Shown here piece after piece: positions 8,556 to 17,148 of a stretch of 64,000 nt of DNA (position 1 is the stretch's first letter; the number at the start of each line of letters is the position of its first letter). A program made the translations under genes and the position numbers. Source of the DNA: CAZDAW01 sp964503685 (GTDB taxonomy: Bacteria > Chloroflexota > Anaerolineae > Anaerolineales > Anaerolineaceae); assembly GCA_964503685.1 (NCBI GenBank), contig CAZDAW010000001.1, forward strand, positions 57,837 through 121,836. Direction: 5' to 3'. Under the pieces are notes generated by a model, which saw only the letters and a list, made by a program, of their open reading frames with translations, was not told the DNA's origin and did no database searches.

Positions 8556-8831
8556 ATGAAGATTCAATACTTTGCTTATTTGAGGGACTGCACACATTTA
8601 GCAGAGGAGCAATACACAGCTCCTGCCCCCACGTTACGGTTTCTATTAAATGACTTGTGCCGCCGGTATGGCCAGGGATTCAGCAAATGGTTACTCACTG
8701 AGGAAGGCGAGTTAAGTGATATTGCCATTATTTTGGTGAATGGCAATGATGTGCGTCACAGCGGAAGATTAGAGACAAAACTTTCCCCGGATGACACAGT
8801 TTGTATTTTCCCACCGGTTGCCGGTGGATGA
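8556..8831 (+). CDS. MoaD-family molybdopterin sulfur carrier
   Basis: A 91-residue beta-grasp protein that starts 'MKIQYFAYLRDCTHL' and ends exactly in 'DDTVCIFPPVAGG'. The final Gly-Gly is the tail that MoeB-type enzymes adenylate and thiolate in pterin dithiolene synthesis. It lies directly between the aldehyde oxidoreductase and the hydrogenase-like operon, so it probably supplies sulfur for the tungstopterin of the adjacent enzyme. MoaD-like genes are commonly associated with AOR genes. No MoaE or MoeB is in the window. Confidence 0.88.
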   Translation: MKIQYFAYLRDCTHLAEEQYTAPAPTLRFLLNDLCRRYGQGFSKWLLTEEGELSDIAIILVNGNDVRHSGRLETKLSPDDTVCIFPPVAGG

Positions 8832-8874
8832 GATTGATTGGGTTGTAAAAATTTGAATTTTTTGGGAGCGCACC

Positions 8875-10719
8875 GTGGAAACTTTGGTTGTTATCCCTGT
8901 TGCTGCACTGCTATTGGGAATATTGGTACAATTATTGCTTGGGCGAACGCTTGATCAGTCTGGAAAAGGCTGGCTGGCGTTTGTTTTTTGTCTTGTTGGG
9001 CTTGCCAGTGTCCTGGCTTTGATACCTGCCATTCAGGATGGCAACTCAGTGGATGTACTCTTAGCCGATTGGGATCGGGGGATTTCACTGGCTTTTCACG
9101 TGGATGGCCTGAGTATTATTTTCGCTTTGATGGCCACAGGAATTGGCGCAGCCATTCTGTTGTATTGCACACGCTATATGGCGCATGAAGAAGGAACCAC
9201 GCGTTTTTATGCGTTGATGTTATTGTTTATTGCCGGGCTGGTCGGTCTGGTTTTTTCGGACAATTTGTTAGTAGCCTATATCTTTTGGGAAGTTATTGGT
9301 TTATGTTCTTACTTTTTGGTGGGTTTTTGGTATAAACGCACCGAGGCGGCGCAGGGCGCCCGAAAAGTTTTGATCATCACCCATGCAGCCGGATATGGTT
9401 TTTTGATAGCGATTTTGCTTTTATATATCTCCAGCGGCAGTTTGCTCTGGAGCGCCCCGGCAGTTAAGTCAGCTTTTACAGGCGTGATTTTCTTTTTAAT
9501 GCTGATTTCAGCCATGGCAAAATCGGTCATTTTTCCCTTGCATACGTGGATTCCTGAAGCCATGAATGCGCCCACACCTGTCTCTGCGCTGCTTCATTCG
9601 GCATGTTACGTGAAAGCAGGGGTGTATCTCGTCGCGCGTTTATATTCTATTTCTGCCTGGCAACCGGAGTGGAATACGGTTGTTTTGACGCTCGGCTGCT
9701 TGACAATGATCGCAGGCGCTTTGTTTGCTCTGGCGCAAACTGACCTCAAACGGTTGCTGGCTTTTTCCACGATCAGCCAGTTGGGGTATATCATAACCGG
9801 TCTGGGTTTGGGTACGCCGGCAGGAATTGCTGCGGGATTGTTCTATTGCCTGAGTCACGGCCTTTTTAAGGGTACGTTATTTCTATGCGCTGGCGCAGTA
9901 CAGCATGAAACTGGCACAAGAGATATGCGTGAATTGGGCGGGCTGGCTCATCTGATGCCGGGTACGCACCGTGTCTGGCTGGCAGCAGCCGCAGCGATTA
10001 TCGGCGTGCCGCTGACCAATGGGTTTGTCGCCAAATGGCTTTTGTATGCCGCAGCATTAAGCTCAGGTCAGGCGGTTGTTGTATTAATAGCCTGGGTGGT
10101 GAGTACGTTCACGGCTTTTTATATTTTGAAAGCCACAGTCAGTGTATTTCACGGGGAATTGCCTGAGGGACTGCGTAAAAAACACATTGGTGATGCTTCT
10201 CCGGAAATGTTGACTGGCATGGGCGTTTTGGCCGCCCTGGCTGTGGTTTTTGGCGTTGCTCCGCAGGTATTGATGAATTGGGTAGTTGTCCCGACGACGC
10301 AGTCATTGGGAATGGCCTGGCTCGGGTCAGTTACCTGGCTGGGAATTCAGACAGGAACGTTGGACTTGCCTGTTACCGCAGGCGCTGTTATCACTTTATT
10401 GGCAGCCTTGATCGGGTGGATATTCTATTCACTGACTCGAATTTCTTCAAAAAACAACGGCGTGCAAATTTTCACAGGCGGCGATCCATTGCCAGCAGGC
10501 GACCGGGTCGATGCGGTGGATTTTGCCGAATTAGTGGAGACTTCATTTACTCCAGCTTACCGGCTGCTTGACCCCGATCCGGTCTATATGGCGATATGGC
10601 GCGCAATTCGCTGGTGTGGATCTTGGGCTGGCAAGAGAGCAGCCGTCTTAGAACAGCATGCTTTACTGGCTGGTTTGATCCTGGCTGCAGGTATGGCAAT
10701 TGTTGTGTGGATCTGGTGA
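8875..10719 (+). CDS. NuoL/HyfB-like ion-translocating membrane subunit
   Basis: A 614-residue polytopic protein of the complex I/Mrp antiporter family with roughly 14-16 membrane segments. Family motifs include 'FWEVIGLCSYFLVGFWY', 'FPLHTWIPEAMNAPTPVSAL' followed by 'VKAG', and 'DLKRLLAFSTISQLGY'. These carry the conserved Glu, Lys and His residues of the proton channel. The start is a GTG at 8875 behind GGGAG. It opens a seven-gene operon ending with the hydrogenase-type large subunit, so it belongs to a membrane-bound group 4 hydrogenase-like complex rather than to NADH dehydrogenase, for which the NADH module is absent. Confidence 0.85.
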   Translation: METLVVIPVAALLLGILVQLLLGRTLDQSGKGWLAFVFCLVGLASVLALIPAIQDGNSVDVLLADWDRGISLAFHVDGLSIIFALMATGIGAAILLYCTRYMAHEEGTTRFYALMLLFIAGLVGLVFSDNLLVAYIFWEVIGLCSYFLVGFWYKRTEAAQGARKVLIITHAAGYGFLIAILLLYISSGSLLWSAPAVKSAFTGVIFFLMLISAMAKSVIFPLHTWIPEAMNAPTPVSALLHSACYVKAGVYLVARLYSISAWQPEWNTVVLTLGCLTMIAGALFALAQTDLKRLLAFSTISQLGYIITGLGLGTPAGIAAGLFYCLSHGLFKGTLFLCAGAVQHETGTRDMRELGGLAHLMPGTHRVWLAAAAAIIGVPLTNGFVAKWLLYAAALSSGQAVVVLIAWVVSTFTAFYILKATVSVFHGELPEGLRKKHIGDASPEMLTGMGVLAALAVVFGVAPQVLMNWVVVPTTQSLGMAWLGSVTWLGIQTGTLDLPVTAGAVITLLAALIGWIFYSLTRISSKNNGVQIFTGGDPLPAGDRVDAVDFAELVETSFTPAYRLLDPDPVYMAIWRAIRWCGSWAGKRAAVLEQHALLAGLILAAGMAIVVWIW

Positions 10720-10734
10720 GAGAGAGGGTTCCAG

Positions 10735-11895
10735 ATGGAAGTGATTTCAGAATTGAGCACGAATTGGAACTTTGTTTTTAGTGGTTTGTTTGTTGTCTTG
10801 GGCATTGCGATCTTTTTATACAGGCGTTCTATCTCACAGGGTGGGCGCAATTGGCTGTTGATGGCTGGATTGTCCCTTGGTTTGGCATTGGTCGGTGTCC
10901 TTGTTGGCCCCGGTTTGATCAAGACGCTCTTGATCGACGCGGCTGCATTTGCTGCTGTAGCGCTGGTGTTTTTAGATGCGAATCCCGCCGCACGACGCGC
11001 TGCTAAAATTTATCTGATAATGGTAACTGTTGCAGTGGTTTGTCTGCTTCTGGCAGAGAATCTGTCGGGCGAGGGCATACCTCAGCATCCTGTTGACCGT
11101 TTGGTTGTCTGGCTCGTGTTACTCGGTTTTACGCTCAAATTGGCGTTATTGCCAGTCTATTTTTGGCTGCCGGCAGTAGCAGAAAACGCTGCGCCAATGA
11201 GTCTGGCGTTGATCGTCTCAGTTGTTGATATGGCGGCTTTTACCGAGCTTGTCCATTTACGTGAAGTTATGCCGTGGGTTTTCTCCAACCATCAAGGAAT
11301 CTGGTTAGTTGTGGCTTTGCTTTCCATGATAGGCGGCGCACTGTTAGCCTTGGGTCAGAGAAATATTCGCCGTATGCTGGCATTTTCTACGATTGATGAT
11401 ATGGGTTACCTGTTGCTGGGCGTTGTTGCCGGATCAGAAATTGGTCTGACTGGAGCGCTGCTGGGAGCGCTTGCCCATGCTCTGTTTAAAGCGACTCTGT
11501 TTGGGTCTGTGGGCATCGCTGAGCATTGCCTGGGTCACCCACTAACCCTAAACGATCGCGGCCTGGCAGGGTGTTTTCCGTTGAGCGGCTTTACCTATAT
11601 CGTTGCTTCACTGGGAATGCTCGGCGTTCCACCATTAATCGGTTTTGCTGGACGCTGGCGCTTGTATATGGCAGGGATTGAAATTGGCGGTATCTGGATG
11701 GGATTAGTAATGGCCGCTGCGACTGTGCTGGCATTATTCTATTATGTTCGTTCGGTACACCGGGTCTGGATGGGGCCGACTGATGCCACAGCAAAATCGT
11801 TGTCTGAACCTCGACTTGCCGGAATTGTATTGATTGCGCTTGTGTCCATAGCGCTGGCGCTGGGGCTTATTCCAGCCTGGCTGCTTGCGTTGTAA
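10735..11895 (+). CDS. NuoN/HyfF-like proton-conducting membrane subunit, short
   Basis: A 386-residue membrane protein of the same antiporter family as the preceding gene but shorter than usual (about 450-500). It keeps 'RNIRRMLAFSTIDDMGYLLL', 'ALAHALFKATLFGSVG' and a lysine in 'TLKLALLPVYFWLPA'. The normal 'HTWLP' is altered to 'YFWLP', and the following 'VKAG' segment is replaced by 'VVDMAAF'. Its start lies 15 bases after the previous gene. It is probably a second ion-pumping subunit of the hydrogenase-like complex, possibly with a reduced channel. Confidence 0.78.
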   Translation: MEVISELSTNWNFVFSGLFVVLGIAIFLYRRSISQGGRNWLLMAGLSLGLALVGVLVGPGLIKTLLIDAAAFAAVALVFLDANPAARRAAKIYLIMVTVAVVCLLLAENLSGEGIPQHPVDRLVVWLVLLGFTLKLALLPVYFWLPAVAENAAPMSLALIVSVVDMAAFTELVHLREVMPWVFSNHQGIWLVVALLSMIGGALLALGQRNIRRMLAFSTIDDMGYLLLGVVAGSEIGLTGALLGALAHALFKATLFGSVGIAEHCLGHPLTLNDRGLAGCFPLSGFTYIVASLGMLGVPPLIGFAGRWRLYMAGIEIGGIWMGLVMAAATVLALFYYVRSVHRVWMGPTDATAKSLSEPRLAGIVLIALVSIALALGLIPAWLLAL

Positions 11896-11909
11896 AAAGG
11901 AACGATATT

Positions 11910-12380
11910 ATGAGTGTTTTTACCAAGATTATTAATATAGCCCGCCGCCGTTCACCCTGGATATATGTATTGAATGCGGGTTCCTGTAATGGATGTGACA
12001 TTGAGATCGGCGCCTGCCTTTCGCCGCGATACGACCTGGAGCAGATTGGCGGTTTGCGGCAAGGCAGCCCCAAGCATGCTGATATTCTGTTGATCACCGG
12101 GCCAATGACGTTGCGTTCGGCAGAAACGGTGCGCAGCATCTATGCGCAGATACCTGACCCCAAAGCAGTCGTGGCGGTTGGCTCATGCCCGGCTACGGGT
12201 AATGTGTTTGCTGGCAGTCCGACGGTCGAAGATGGCGTATTGCATGCAGTGCCAGTGGATGTGTTTGTTGCGGGTTGTCCGCCGCGGCCGCAAGCCATTT
12301 TGGCCGGGGTTCTGGAAGCGGCAAATCTGCTGGCTGTTGGTAAAACTGCCAGTCAACAAAAGGAGGCGAACCATGAGTAA
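11910..12380 (+). CDS. NuoB-like small subunit of group 4 hydrogenase complex
   Basis: A 156-residue protein of the 20-kDa/PSST family. The proximal [4Fe-4S] cluster ligands are all visible: 'GSCNGCDIE' near residues 25-32, 'VGSCPATG' near 91-97 and 'GCPPRPQAI' near 122-130. This subunit passes electrons to or from the NiFe site in the large subunit. Its last codons overlap the next gene by eight bases, consistent with coupled translation. Confidence 0.88.
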   Translation: MSVFTKIINIARRRSPWIYVLNAGSCNGCDIEIGACLSPRYDLEQIGGLRQGSPKHADILLITGPMTLRSAETVRSIYAQIPDPKAVVAVGSCPATGNVFAGSPTVEDGVLHAVPVDVFVAGCPPRPQAILAGVLEAANLLAVGKTASQQKEANHE

Positions 12381-13284
12381 CTGGTTTGGGCAAAGTATCT
12401 TTGGTTTTCTTATCTGGCCCGGATTGTTGGTTTCCTCTTTGCTGGGATGGTTCTTGTTATGGTTCAGCCGAAAGTTGATTGCAAAAGTCCAGCGCAGGTT
12501 TGGCCCACCGTTTTACCAGCCGTTTTTTGATTTTGTCAAATTAATGGGGAAACATTCTATGATACCTGCTGGAGTAAGCCCGGTTCTATATTTTGGCCTT
12601 CCCCTGATATCGCTAATCTCCATTACACTGGCCATGGCGTTGATGCCTCTTCCTGGCGGCGGCTTTCTCTCGTTCAGCGGAGATTTGATCCTGGTATTAT
12701 ATCTAATGGAAATGCCGGCTTTTTGTGATATTCTCGCTGGTTTTGCAACGCGTTCAATTTATGGGCAGGTTGGGTCGGCGCGAGAAGCCGTACTGGTTTT
12801 AGGTTACTCGTTGCCTTTCTTAGGTTCTGTGATTGCTTTAGCTATGCAAGCGGGTAGTTTTCGTTTGCAGGATGTTATGGTTCAGCCATTTGGCATTGTG
12901 CATGTGTTTGCGATCCTGGCGTTTTTATTGATTATCCCCGCGCGCTTAAAGAGCAATCCTTTCTCGATTCCTAACGCGGAGCAGGAAATTGTAGCCGGCT
13001 CGCATGTTGAATATAACGGTCCAGCATTAGGTTTGTTTGAACTGGCGCATGGGCTGGAACTGGTAGCCATTACATTTTTATTTGCTTTGTTGTTCGCGCC
13101 CAAACTGGGCAATCTCAGCGCGACTCTGATTGTTTATCTGGTTCTCATCGTGTTGCTTACAGCGATCACCAGCCTCCTGGCGGCAGCGACTGCACGGTTA
13201 CAAATTCATCGCGCCTTCCGTTTTTATTGGACATGGGGCGCGTTGGCAGCGGCTTTCTGTATTGCCCTGGCAATCATTTTATAA
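12373..13284 (+). CDS. NuoH/EchB-like membrane anchor subunit
   Basis: A 303-residue membrane protein. The ATG at 12373 is chosen because AGGAGG lies just upstream at 12361-12366; the longer open frame starting at 12142 is only read-through over the NuoB-like gene. It has about eight hydrophobic segments. NuoH motifs include 'KVQRRFGPPFYQPFFDFVKL' near residues 40-58 and 'SNPFSIPNAEQEIVAG' plus 'EYNGPALGLFELAHGLELV', which form the quinone-site-like loops linking the peripheral arm to the pump. It anchors the hydrogenase module to the membrane. Confidence 0.87.
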   Translation: MSNWFGQSIFGFLIWPGLLVSSLLGWFLLWFSRKLIAKVQRRFGPPFYQPFFDFVKLMGKHSMIPAGVSPVLYFGLPLISLISITLAMALMPLPGGGFLSFSGDLILVLYLMEMPAFCDILAGFATRSIYGQVGSAREAVLVLGYSLPFLGSVIALAMQAGSFRLQDVMVQPFGIVHVFAILAFLLIIPARLKSNPFSIPNAEQEIVAGSHVEYNGPALGLFELAHGLELVAITFLFALLFAPKLGNLSATLIVYLVLIVLLTAITSLLAAATARLQIHRAFRFYWTWGALAAAFCIALAIIL

Positions 13285-13299
13285 GTAAGGAGGCCAGAA

Positions 13300-13809
13300 A
13301 TGAATGTTTGGAAGTTATTGACCGGGAATATGTTTAAAAAACCCCATACGCGACAGCCTGAGGCTCTTGTTCCATTTCCGGATAAATTTCGCGGGAATCT
13401 GTTACATGACGCTGATTTATGTACTGCATGCGAAACATGCGTTTATGTTTGTTCACCGTCTGCCATTACTTTTGATACATCGTCGCCAGAAAGCGCAACG
13501 TGGCAATATCAGTTGCTCCAGTGCACCTATTGCGGCGCGTGTGTAAATTATTGCCCAACTCACGCATTATCTTTTGAGAGCGCTCCGCAGCCGCAAGTGT
13601 TTCATGAACTAAAATTTGTCCGGCATACGATTCCTTATCAATCTTGTCCTCGTTGCGGTGAGAAGGTTATTCCGCTGCCGCATGCAGCTTTGGTAGAAAA
13701 ATATGGCAGCCCTGTTACCCCGGAAATTGAAAAGTTCAACCGGCTTTGCGCGCGTTGTCGCAAAATTGTTTATAGTGAAAGTATTAAACGTGGTTTTACC
13801 GGCTCTTAA
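13300..13809 (+). CDS. NuoI/HyfH-like 2[4Fe-4S] subunit
   Basis: A 169-residue iron-sulfur protein. Two cysteine groups, 'CTACETCVYVCSP' near residues 42-54 and 'CTYCGACVNYCP' near 74-85, bind two [4Fe-4S] clusters. A further pair of CxxC motifs in the C-terminal third ('CPRCGEK' near 115 and 'CARCRK' near 148) could bind a metal and is not standard for NuoI. AAGGAGG precedes the ATG. It would hand electrons from ferredoxin to the NuoB-like subunit. Confidence 0.85.
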   Translation: MNVWKLLTGNMFKKPHTRQPEALVPFPDKFRGNLLHDADLCTACETCVYVCSPSAITFDTSSPESATWQYQLLQCTYCGACVNYCPTHALSFESAPQPQVFHELKFVRHTIPYQSCPRCGEKVIPLPHAALVEKYGSPVTPEIEKFNRLCARCRKIVYSESIKRGFTGS

Positions 13810-13829
13810 CACCGGATTGGAGTGCAATT

Positions 13830-14267
13830 ATGAATGAAACTTTAGACAGGTTACTGTTAGCTGCGCCTGGCGCGGCCGAACTGAAACCTCGCAGTGATGG
13901 CAAATGGATGAACGCGCCGGCGCTGGATGTTTTAACGATGGCGAAATTGATGGCGCAACATGAAGCGCGTCTCAGTACAATGACTGCAATTGCCCTGGAT
14001 AATGGCGAAACCGAGGTGATTTATCATTACGCTCTGGGAGGATCAGCCTGGCATATCCGGGTGATAACTCACCAAAATAGTCTGCCGTCGATCACGCCGG
14101 TAACTGCAGCGGCAGATTGGATTGAGCGGGAAATCATGGATCTGTATGCAGTAAAATTTGACGGGCATCCCAACCCGGAACGGTTGCTGCGTCCATCTCA
14201 ATTGAAACCCGGCTATTTCCGTGAAGCGGGCGGCGCAGCCGGTAAAGCGCTGCGTTCACAAGGTTAG
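13830..14267 (+). CDS. NuoC-like 30-kDa subunit
   Basis: A 145-residue soluble protein of the complex I 30-kDa (NuoC/EchD) group. The family segment 'ITPVTAAADWIEREIMDLYA' with 'FDGHPNPERLL' near residues 87-117 matches the conserved 'ERE.yDlfGv.F.ghpd.rRil' region. It lies between the NuoI-like gene and the NuoD-like large subunit, as in Ech/Mbh-type operons. Its role is structural, supporting the large subunit. Confidence 0.83.
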   Translation: MNETLDRLLLAAPGAAELKPRSDGKWMNAPALDVLTMAKLMAQHEARLSTMTAIALDNGETEVIYHYALGGSAWHIRVITHQNSLPSITPVTAAADWIEREIMDLYAVKFDGHPNPERLLRPSQLKPGYFREAGGAAGKALRSQG

Positions 14268-14276
14268 GAGGTTGCG

Positions 14277-15356
14277 ATGCCATTCCGTGTTCCGATAGGT
14301 CCCTATCACCCAGCGCTGGAAGAGCCTTATAAATTGAGTGTTCGTTGCAAGGGTGAAATAATAGAAGATGTTGATATTGAGGTTGGATTTGTTCACAGAG
14401 GAATTGAGCTGCTTGCGCAGCGCCGCAATTATATTCAAGACCTGGTATTGGTGGAACGTGTATGTGGAATTTGCTCTAATATCCATACGCTGACTTTCTC
14501 AATGGCCGCTGAAAACATTGCTGGAATTCGGATTCCTGATCGGGCGAGATTTATTCGTACGATTGTAGCAGAATTGGAACGCTTGCATTCGCATTTGCTA
14601 TGGGCAGGCATTGGTTCAGAAGATATTGGTTTTCAGACTATGTTCATGGAAATTTATGCGTTGCGTGAAAAGGTTATGGATGTGCTGGAAATGATTTCAG
14701 GCAACCGCGTGAATTATGCGATGAATTGTATTGGCGGCGTCAATCGAGATATTGTCGACAGTGCAGCTGTGATTAAAGCAATTCAGGATATCCGCTCAGG
14801 GATAGAAAAAACTGTTATTCCAATATTCACCACCAACCAGACGATTATCGCTCGCACACGCGGGGTGGGTATCCTCACTCGTGAAGATGCTGTTAAATAT
14901 GGGGTTGTTGGCCCCATTGCTCGCGCTTCAGGATTGGCATTGGATGTGCGCCAGGACTTCCCATACGCTGCGTATGAAGACCTGGGTTTTAAGATCGTGA
15001 CCCAAGATACCTGTGATGTACAGGCGCGTGTGGTCGTAAGAGCATTGGAAATGCTCGAAAGCTGCCGTTTGATCGAAAAAGCGTTGGCCGAAATGCCGGT
15101 TGGGCCGATTTGTCTGCCCGAACCGGTTACAGTCTTACCTGCTGGCGAAACGATGGCGCGTGTAGAGGCTCCACGCGGTGAGGTGGTGTATTATATAAAG
15201 AGCGATGGATCAGATCATCCGGTTCGGGTGAAGATTCGTACGCCGTCTGATCTGAATATCCCATCGATTCGCGCTATGGTAAAAGGTCAGATGTTGGGTG
15301 ACATGGCGATCATTCAAGCTTCGGTTGATCCCTGCTGTTCTTGCACTGACCGGTAA
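14277..15356 (+). CDS. Group 4 [NiFe]-hydrogenase-like large subunit (NuoD family)
   Basis: A 359-residue large subunit. The N-terminal L1 motif 'RVCGICSNIHT' provides C63 and C66, and the C-terminal L2 motif 'DPCCSCTDR' provides C353 and C356. All four nickel ligands of a [NiFe] hydrogenase are therefore present; they are absent in true complex I NuoD. The protein ends right after the L2 motif with no C-terminal extension for a maturation protease, as I recall for some Ech/CooH-type subunits. Together with the six preceding genes it makes a membrane-bound, probably H2-evolving complex. Hyp maturation genes are not in this window. Confidence 0.85.
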   Translation: MPFRVPIGPYHPALEEPYKLSVRCKGEIIEDVDIEVGFVHRGIELLAQRRNYIQDLVLVERVCGICSNIHTLTFSMAAENIAGIRIPDRARFIRTIVAELERLHSHLLWAGIGSEDIGFQTMFMEIYALREKVMDVLEMISGNRVNYAMNCIGGVNRDIVDSAAVIKAIQDIRSGIEKTVIPIFTTNQTIIARTRGVGILTREDAVKYGVVGPIARASGLALDVRQDFPYAAYEDLGFKIVTQDTCDVQARVVVRALEMLESCRLIEKALAEMPVGPICLPEPVTVLPAGETMARVEAPRGEVVYYIKSDGSDHPVRVKIRTPSDLNIPSIRAMVKGQMLGDMAIIQASVDPCCSCTDR

Positions 15357-15377
15357 TTAATACCCGCTTCATTCTGC

Positions 15378-15420
15378 AAAAAAAGATCTCCTACATCACC
15401 AGTATGGGGGGTCTTTTTTT
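15378..15420 (+). terminator. Intrinsic terminator after hydrogenase-like operon
   Basis: An A-rich left arm at 15378-15391 (AAAAAAAGATCTCC) pairs with GGGGGTCTTTTTTT at 15407-15420 over 14 positions, with two G-U pairs. The right arm ends in a T-run on the plus strand. The mirror A/T tracts make it bidirectional, so it also serves the minus-strand SDR gene that ends at 15424. Confidence 0.8.
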
Positions 15421-15423
15421 TAC

Positions 15424-16311
15424 TTATTTCTGAATACCGGCCAGTCGTTCACTTGCATCCCACAGTCTTTTCCATGTCTCGCGGTTATACGAGTTTCGAT
15501 TTGAGCGTACTTGCCGGTTATTTTCATCCCAATAACCGCCAGTAATGTTCTGCACTTCAGGATCAGCAGCCAGGTAAACATAAGTTTCCGCCTGGCGCTC
15601 TGGAGTAATCGACATGCTGCGTTTAAGGCTGTATATCTTTTGAACCCACTTAGGAAGATGAGTGAGCCGCTCATTAGGAATGGCGACGTTGGTTACGCGT
15701 ACGCAGTTAACCGTTACACCTGTCCCTTTGAGGCGCTCAGCGAGATCGTAGGTGAATATTACCTGCGCCAATTTTGAGTGGTAATAGGCATGCTGGGCGC
15801 TGAACTTGCGTTCGCCGTTCAGATTATCGAATTCGATATCGAGGCCGGGAAACAAGGTCAATCCTTTTGATGCCACAGTGATGATACGGCTTGGTGCAGA
15901 CGTTTTTAGTAAGTCGAGCAAAAGGTGCGTCATAAGGAATACGCCGATATGATTGGCAGCAAATATTGTTTCCACACCGTCGGCGGTTAAAGTACTTTGC
16001 TTGAGGGTCAGATCAAAATTGGCCGCGTTGTGAATGAGGACATCGAGACGCTGATGGCGCAGTTTGAATGCTTCGACGAACTGGCGAATGGATGTCTGCG
16101 AAGCCATATCGACCTGCATTAATTCCACTTGATTGCTTTGGGCGGCGCTCTGAATATCTTTGAGCGCCTTGGCGCCGCGCTCGGCCGAGCGGCAGGCTAA
16201 TATGACGTTTGCACCGAGGGCAGCTAATTGGATGGCGGCGGCTTTCCCGATTCCGGAATTGGCGCCGGTGACAATAATGGTTTTATCCGTTAGGTCATAT
16301 TTCATTGTCAT
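15424..16311 (-). CDS. Short-chain dehydrogenase/reductase (retinol dehydrogenase-like)
   Basis: A 295-residue SDR enzyme. The Rossmann nucleotide motif 'VTGANSGIGKAAA' is near residues 14-26, 'HNAANFD' is the NNAG-type motif, and the active-site Tyr/Lys pair lies in 'YYHSKLAQ'. Length and the 'ANHIGVFLMTHLLLDLL' segment resemble retinol dehydrogenase/WW-oxidoreductase-like SDRs, which use NADP(H) on aldehydes, ketones or alcohols. It lies 18 bases after the TetR regulator gene and is probably co-transcribed with it. An in-frame ATG two codons later is equally possible as start. The substrate is unknown. Confidence 0.85.
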   Translation of the reverse strand: MTMKYDLTDKTIIVTGANSGIGKAAAIQLAALGANVILACRSAERGAKALKDIQSAAQSNQVELMQVDMASQTSIRQFVEAFKLRHQRLDVLIHNAANFDLTLKQSTLTADGVETIFAANHIGVFLMTHLLLDLLKTSAPSRIITVASKGLTLFPGLDIEFDNLNGERKFSAQHAYYHSKLAQVIFTYDLAERLKGTGVTVNCVRVTNVAIPNERLTHLPKWVQKIYSLKRSMSITPERQAETYVYLAADPEVQNITGGYWDENNRQVRSNRNSYNRETWKRLWDASERLAGIQK

Positions 16312-16329
16312 ATCCTTTTATAGAATGAT

Positions 16330-16968
16330 TTACTTTTCTATCCCGCTTTGAAGGATAGAAATAATCTGGTTGTATATTTTTTCAAGCTCTGGTGTGGGGC
16401 CAGCGCAATTGCCCTCAGAAGGGAAAAATTCGCTGCGGGCGATTAATGAGTTCCCAAGCTCCGTCAGCGTGGTTGTGAAGATGAATGCTGCAATATTTGC
16501 ATCAATTTCCGGACGAATCTCACCGCGCTTTTTCCCTTTTTCGATCAAATCGATGAAGTATTGCTGAGTTGAACGCCTGCCTGATGCTATAATCTCTTCG
16601 GGTAACGGTGATTTACTATATATGGCGCGATAACCGATTTTTGCCAGTTGGGGGTAACGCAATTCAAAACTTGCCATGACTTGAAATAAATGGCGCAAAG
16701 TATCGAATACGTTCTTGCCGGATTCAGATAGTTTAGTTGAAGAGAGCAATTCCGCTTTCTTCTGGGATGCCAGTTTAAGCAGATAATGGTACAGGTCGCT
16801 CTTATCAGCAAAATACTGATATAGGCTGCCTTTTGCTATTCCGGCGCGGGCGACAATTTTTGAGATCGATGCACTGTCGTAATCATTTTCAGCAAATTCG
16901 TCGATCGCACAATCGAGGATTCTCTGGCGTTTCGCTTCAGGTAGATTGAAAAAAGTTGGGTAAGGCAT
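16330..16968 (-). CDS. TetR-family transcriptional regulator
   Basis: A 212-residue regulator if started at the ATG at 16968. An upstream in-frame ATG at 17007 lies inside the palindromic operator and would add an unstructured 13-residue leader, so I reject it. The helix-turn-helix is 'ASISKIVARAGIAKGSLYQY' near residues 28-47, and the rest is an all-helical ligand domain. It heads a two-gene operon with the SDR enzyme. It most likely represses its own promoter through the 44-bp palindrome directly upstream. Confidence 0.85.
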   Translation of the reverse strand: MPYPTFFNLPEAKRQRILDCAIDEFAENDYDSASISKIVARAGIAKGSLYQYFADKSDLYHYLLKLASQKKAELLSSTKLSESGKNVFDTLRHLFQVMASFELRYPQLAKIGYRAIYSKSPLPEEIIASGRRSTQQYFIDLIEKGKKRGEIRPEIDANIAAFIFTTTLTELGNSLIARSEFFPSEGNCAGPTPELEKIYNQIISILQSGIEK

Positions 16969-16985
16969 AGGTGAATTTCTCTGTA

Positions 16986-17029
16986 TATAATATGACTGAT
17001 TAGTCATATGACTGGTCAGTCATATTATA
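16986..17029. promoter_or_regulatory. Double palindromic operator upstream of TetR/SDR operon
   Basis: Two abutting 16-bp palindromes, ATGACTGATTAGTCAT (16992-17007) and ATGACTGGTCAGTCAT (17008-17023), are framed by TATAAT and ATTATA. The entire 44 bp is a near-perfect inverted repeat with 20 of 22 positions matching. The A/T frames can act as -10 elements, so repressor binding would cover the promoter. TetR regulators commonly bind such tandem dyads as two dimers. The assignment to the adjacent TetR protein is by position. Confidence 0.82.
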
Positions 17030-17148
17030 TGCCAGTTTAGCATGATGTCAAGGACTTTATGTTGAATAGCTTTCTAGTCACACACCATCCGATTCTAAAT
17101 TGTGGCGCGGAAATTGTGACATTTTCGTTACGATTACCCATAGTGTGA

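Noticed and set aside
12142..12372. Longer N-terminus for the NuoH-like protein
   Set aside because: It runs through the NuoB-like coding region in another frame and is Arg/Cys-rich. The ATG at 12373 has a perfect ribosome site.
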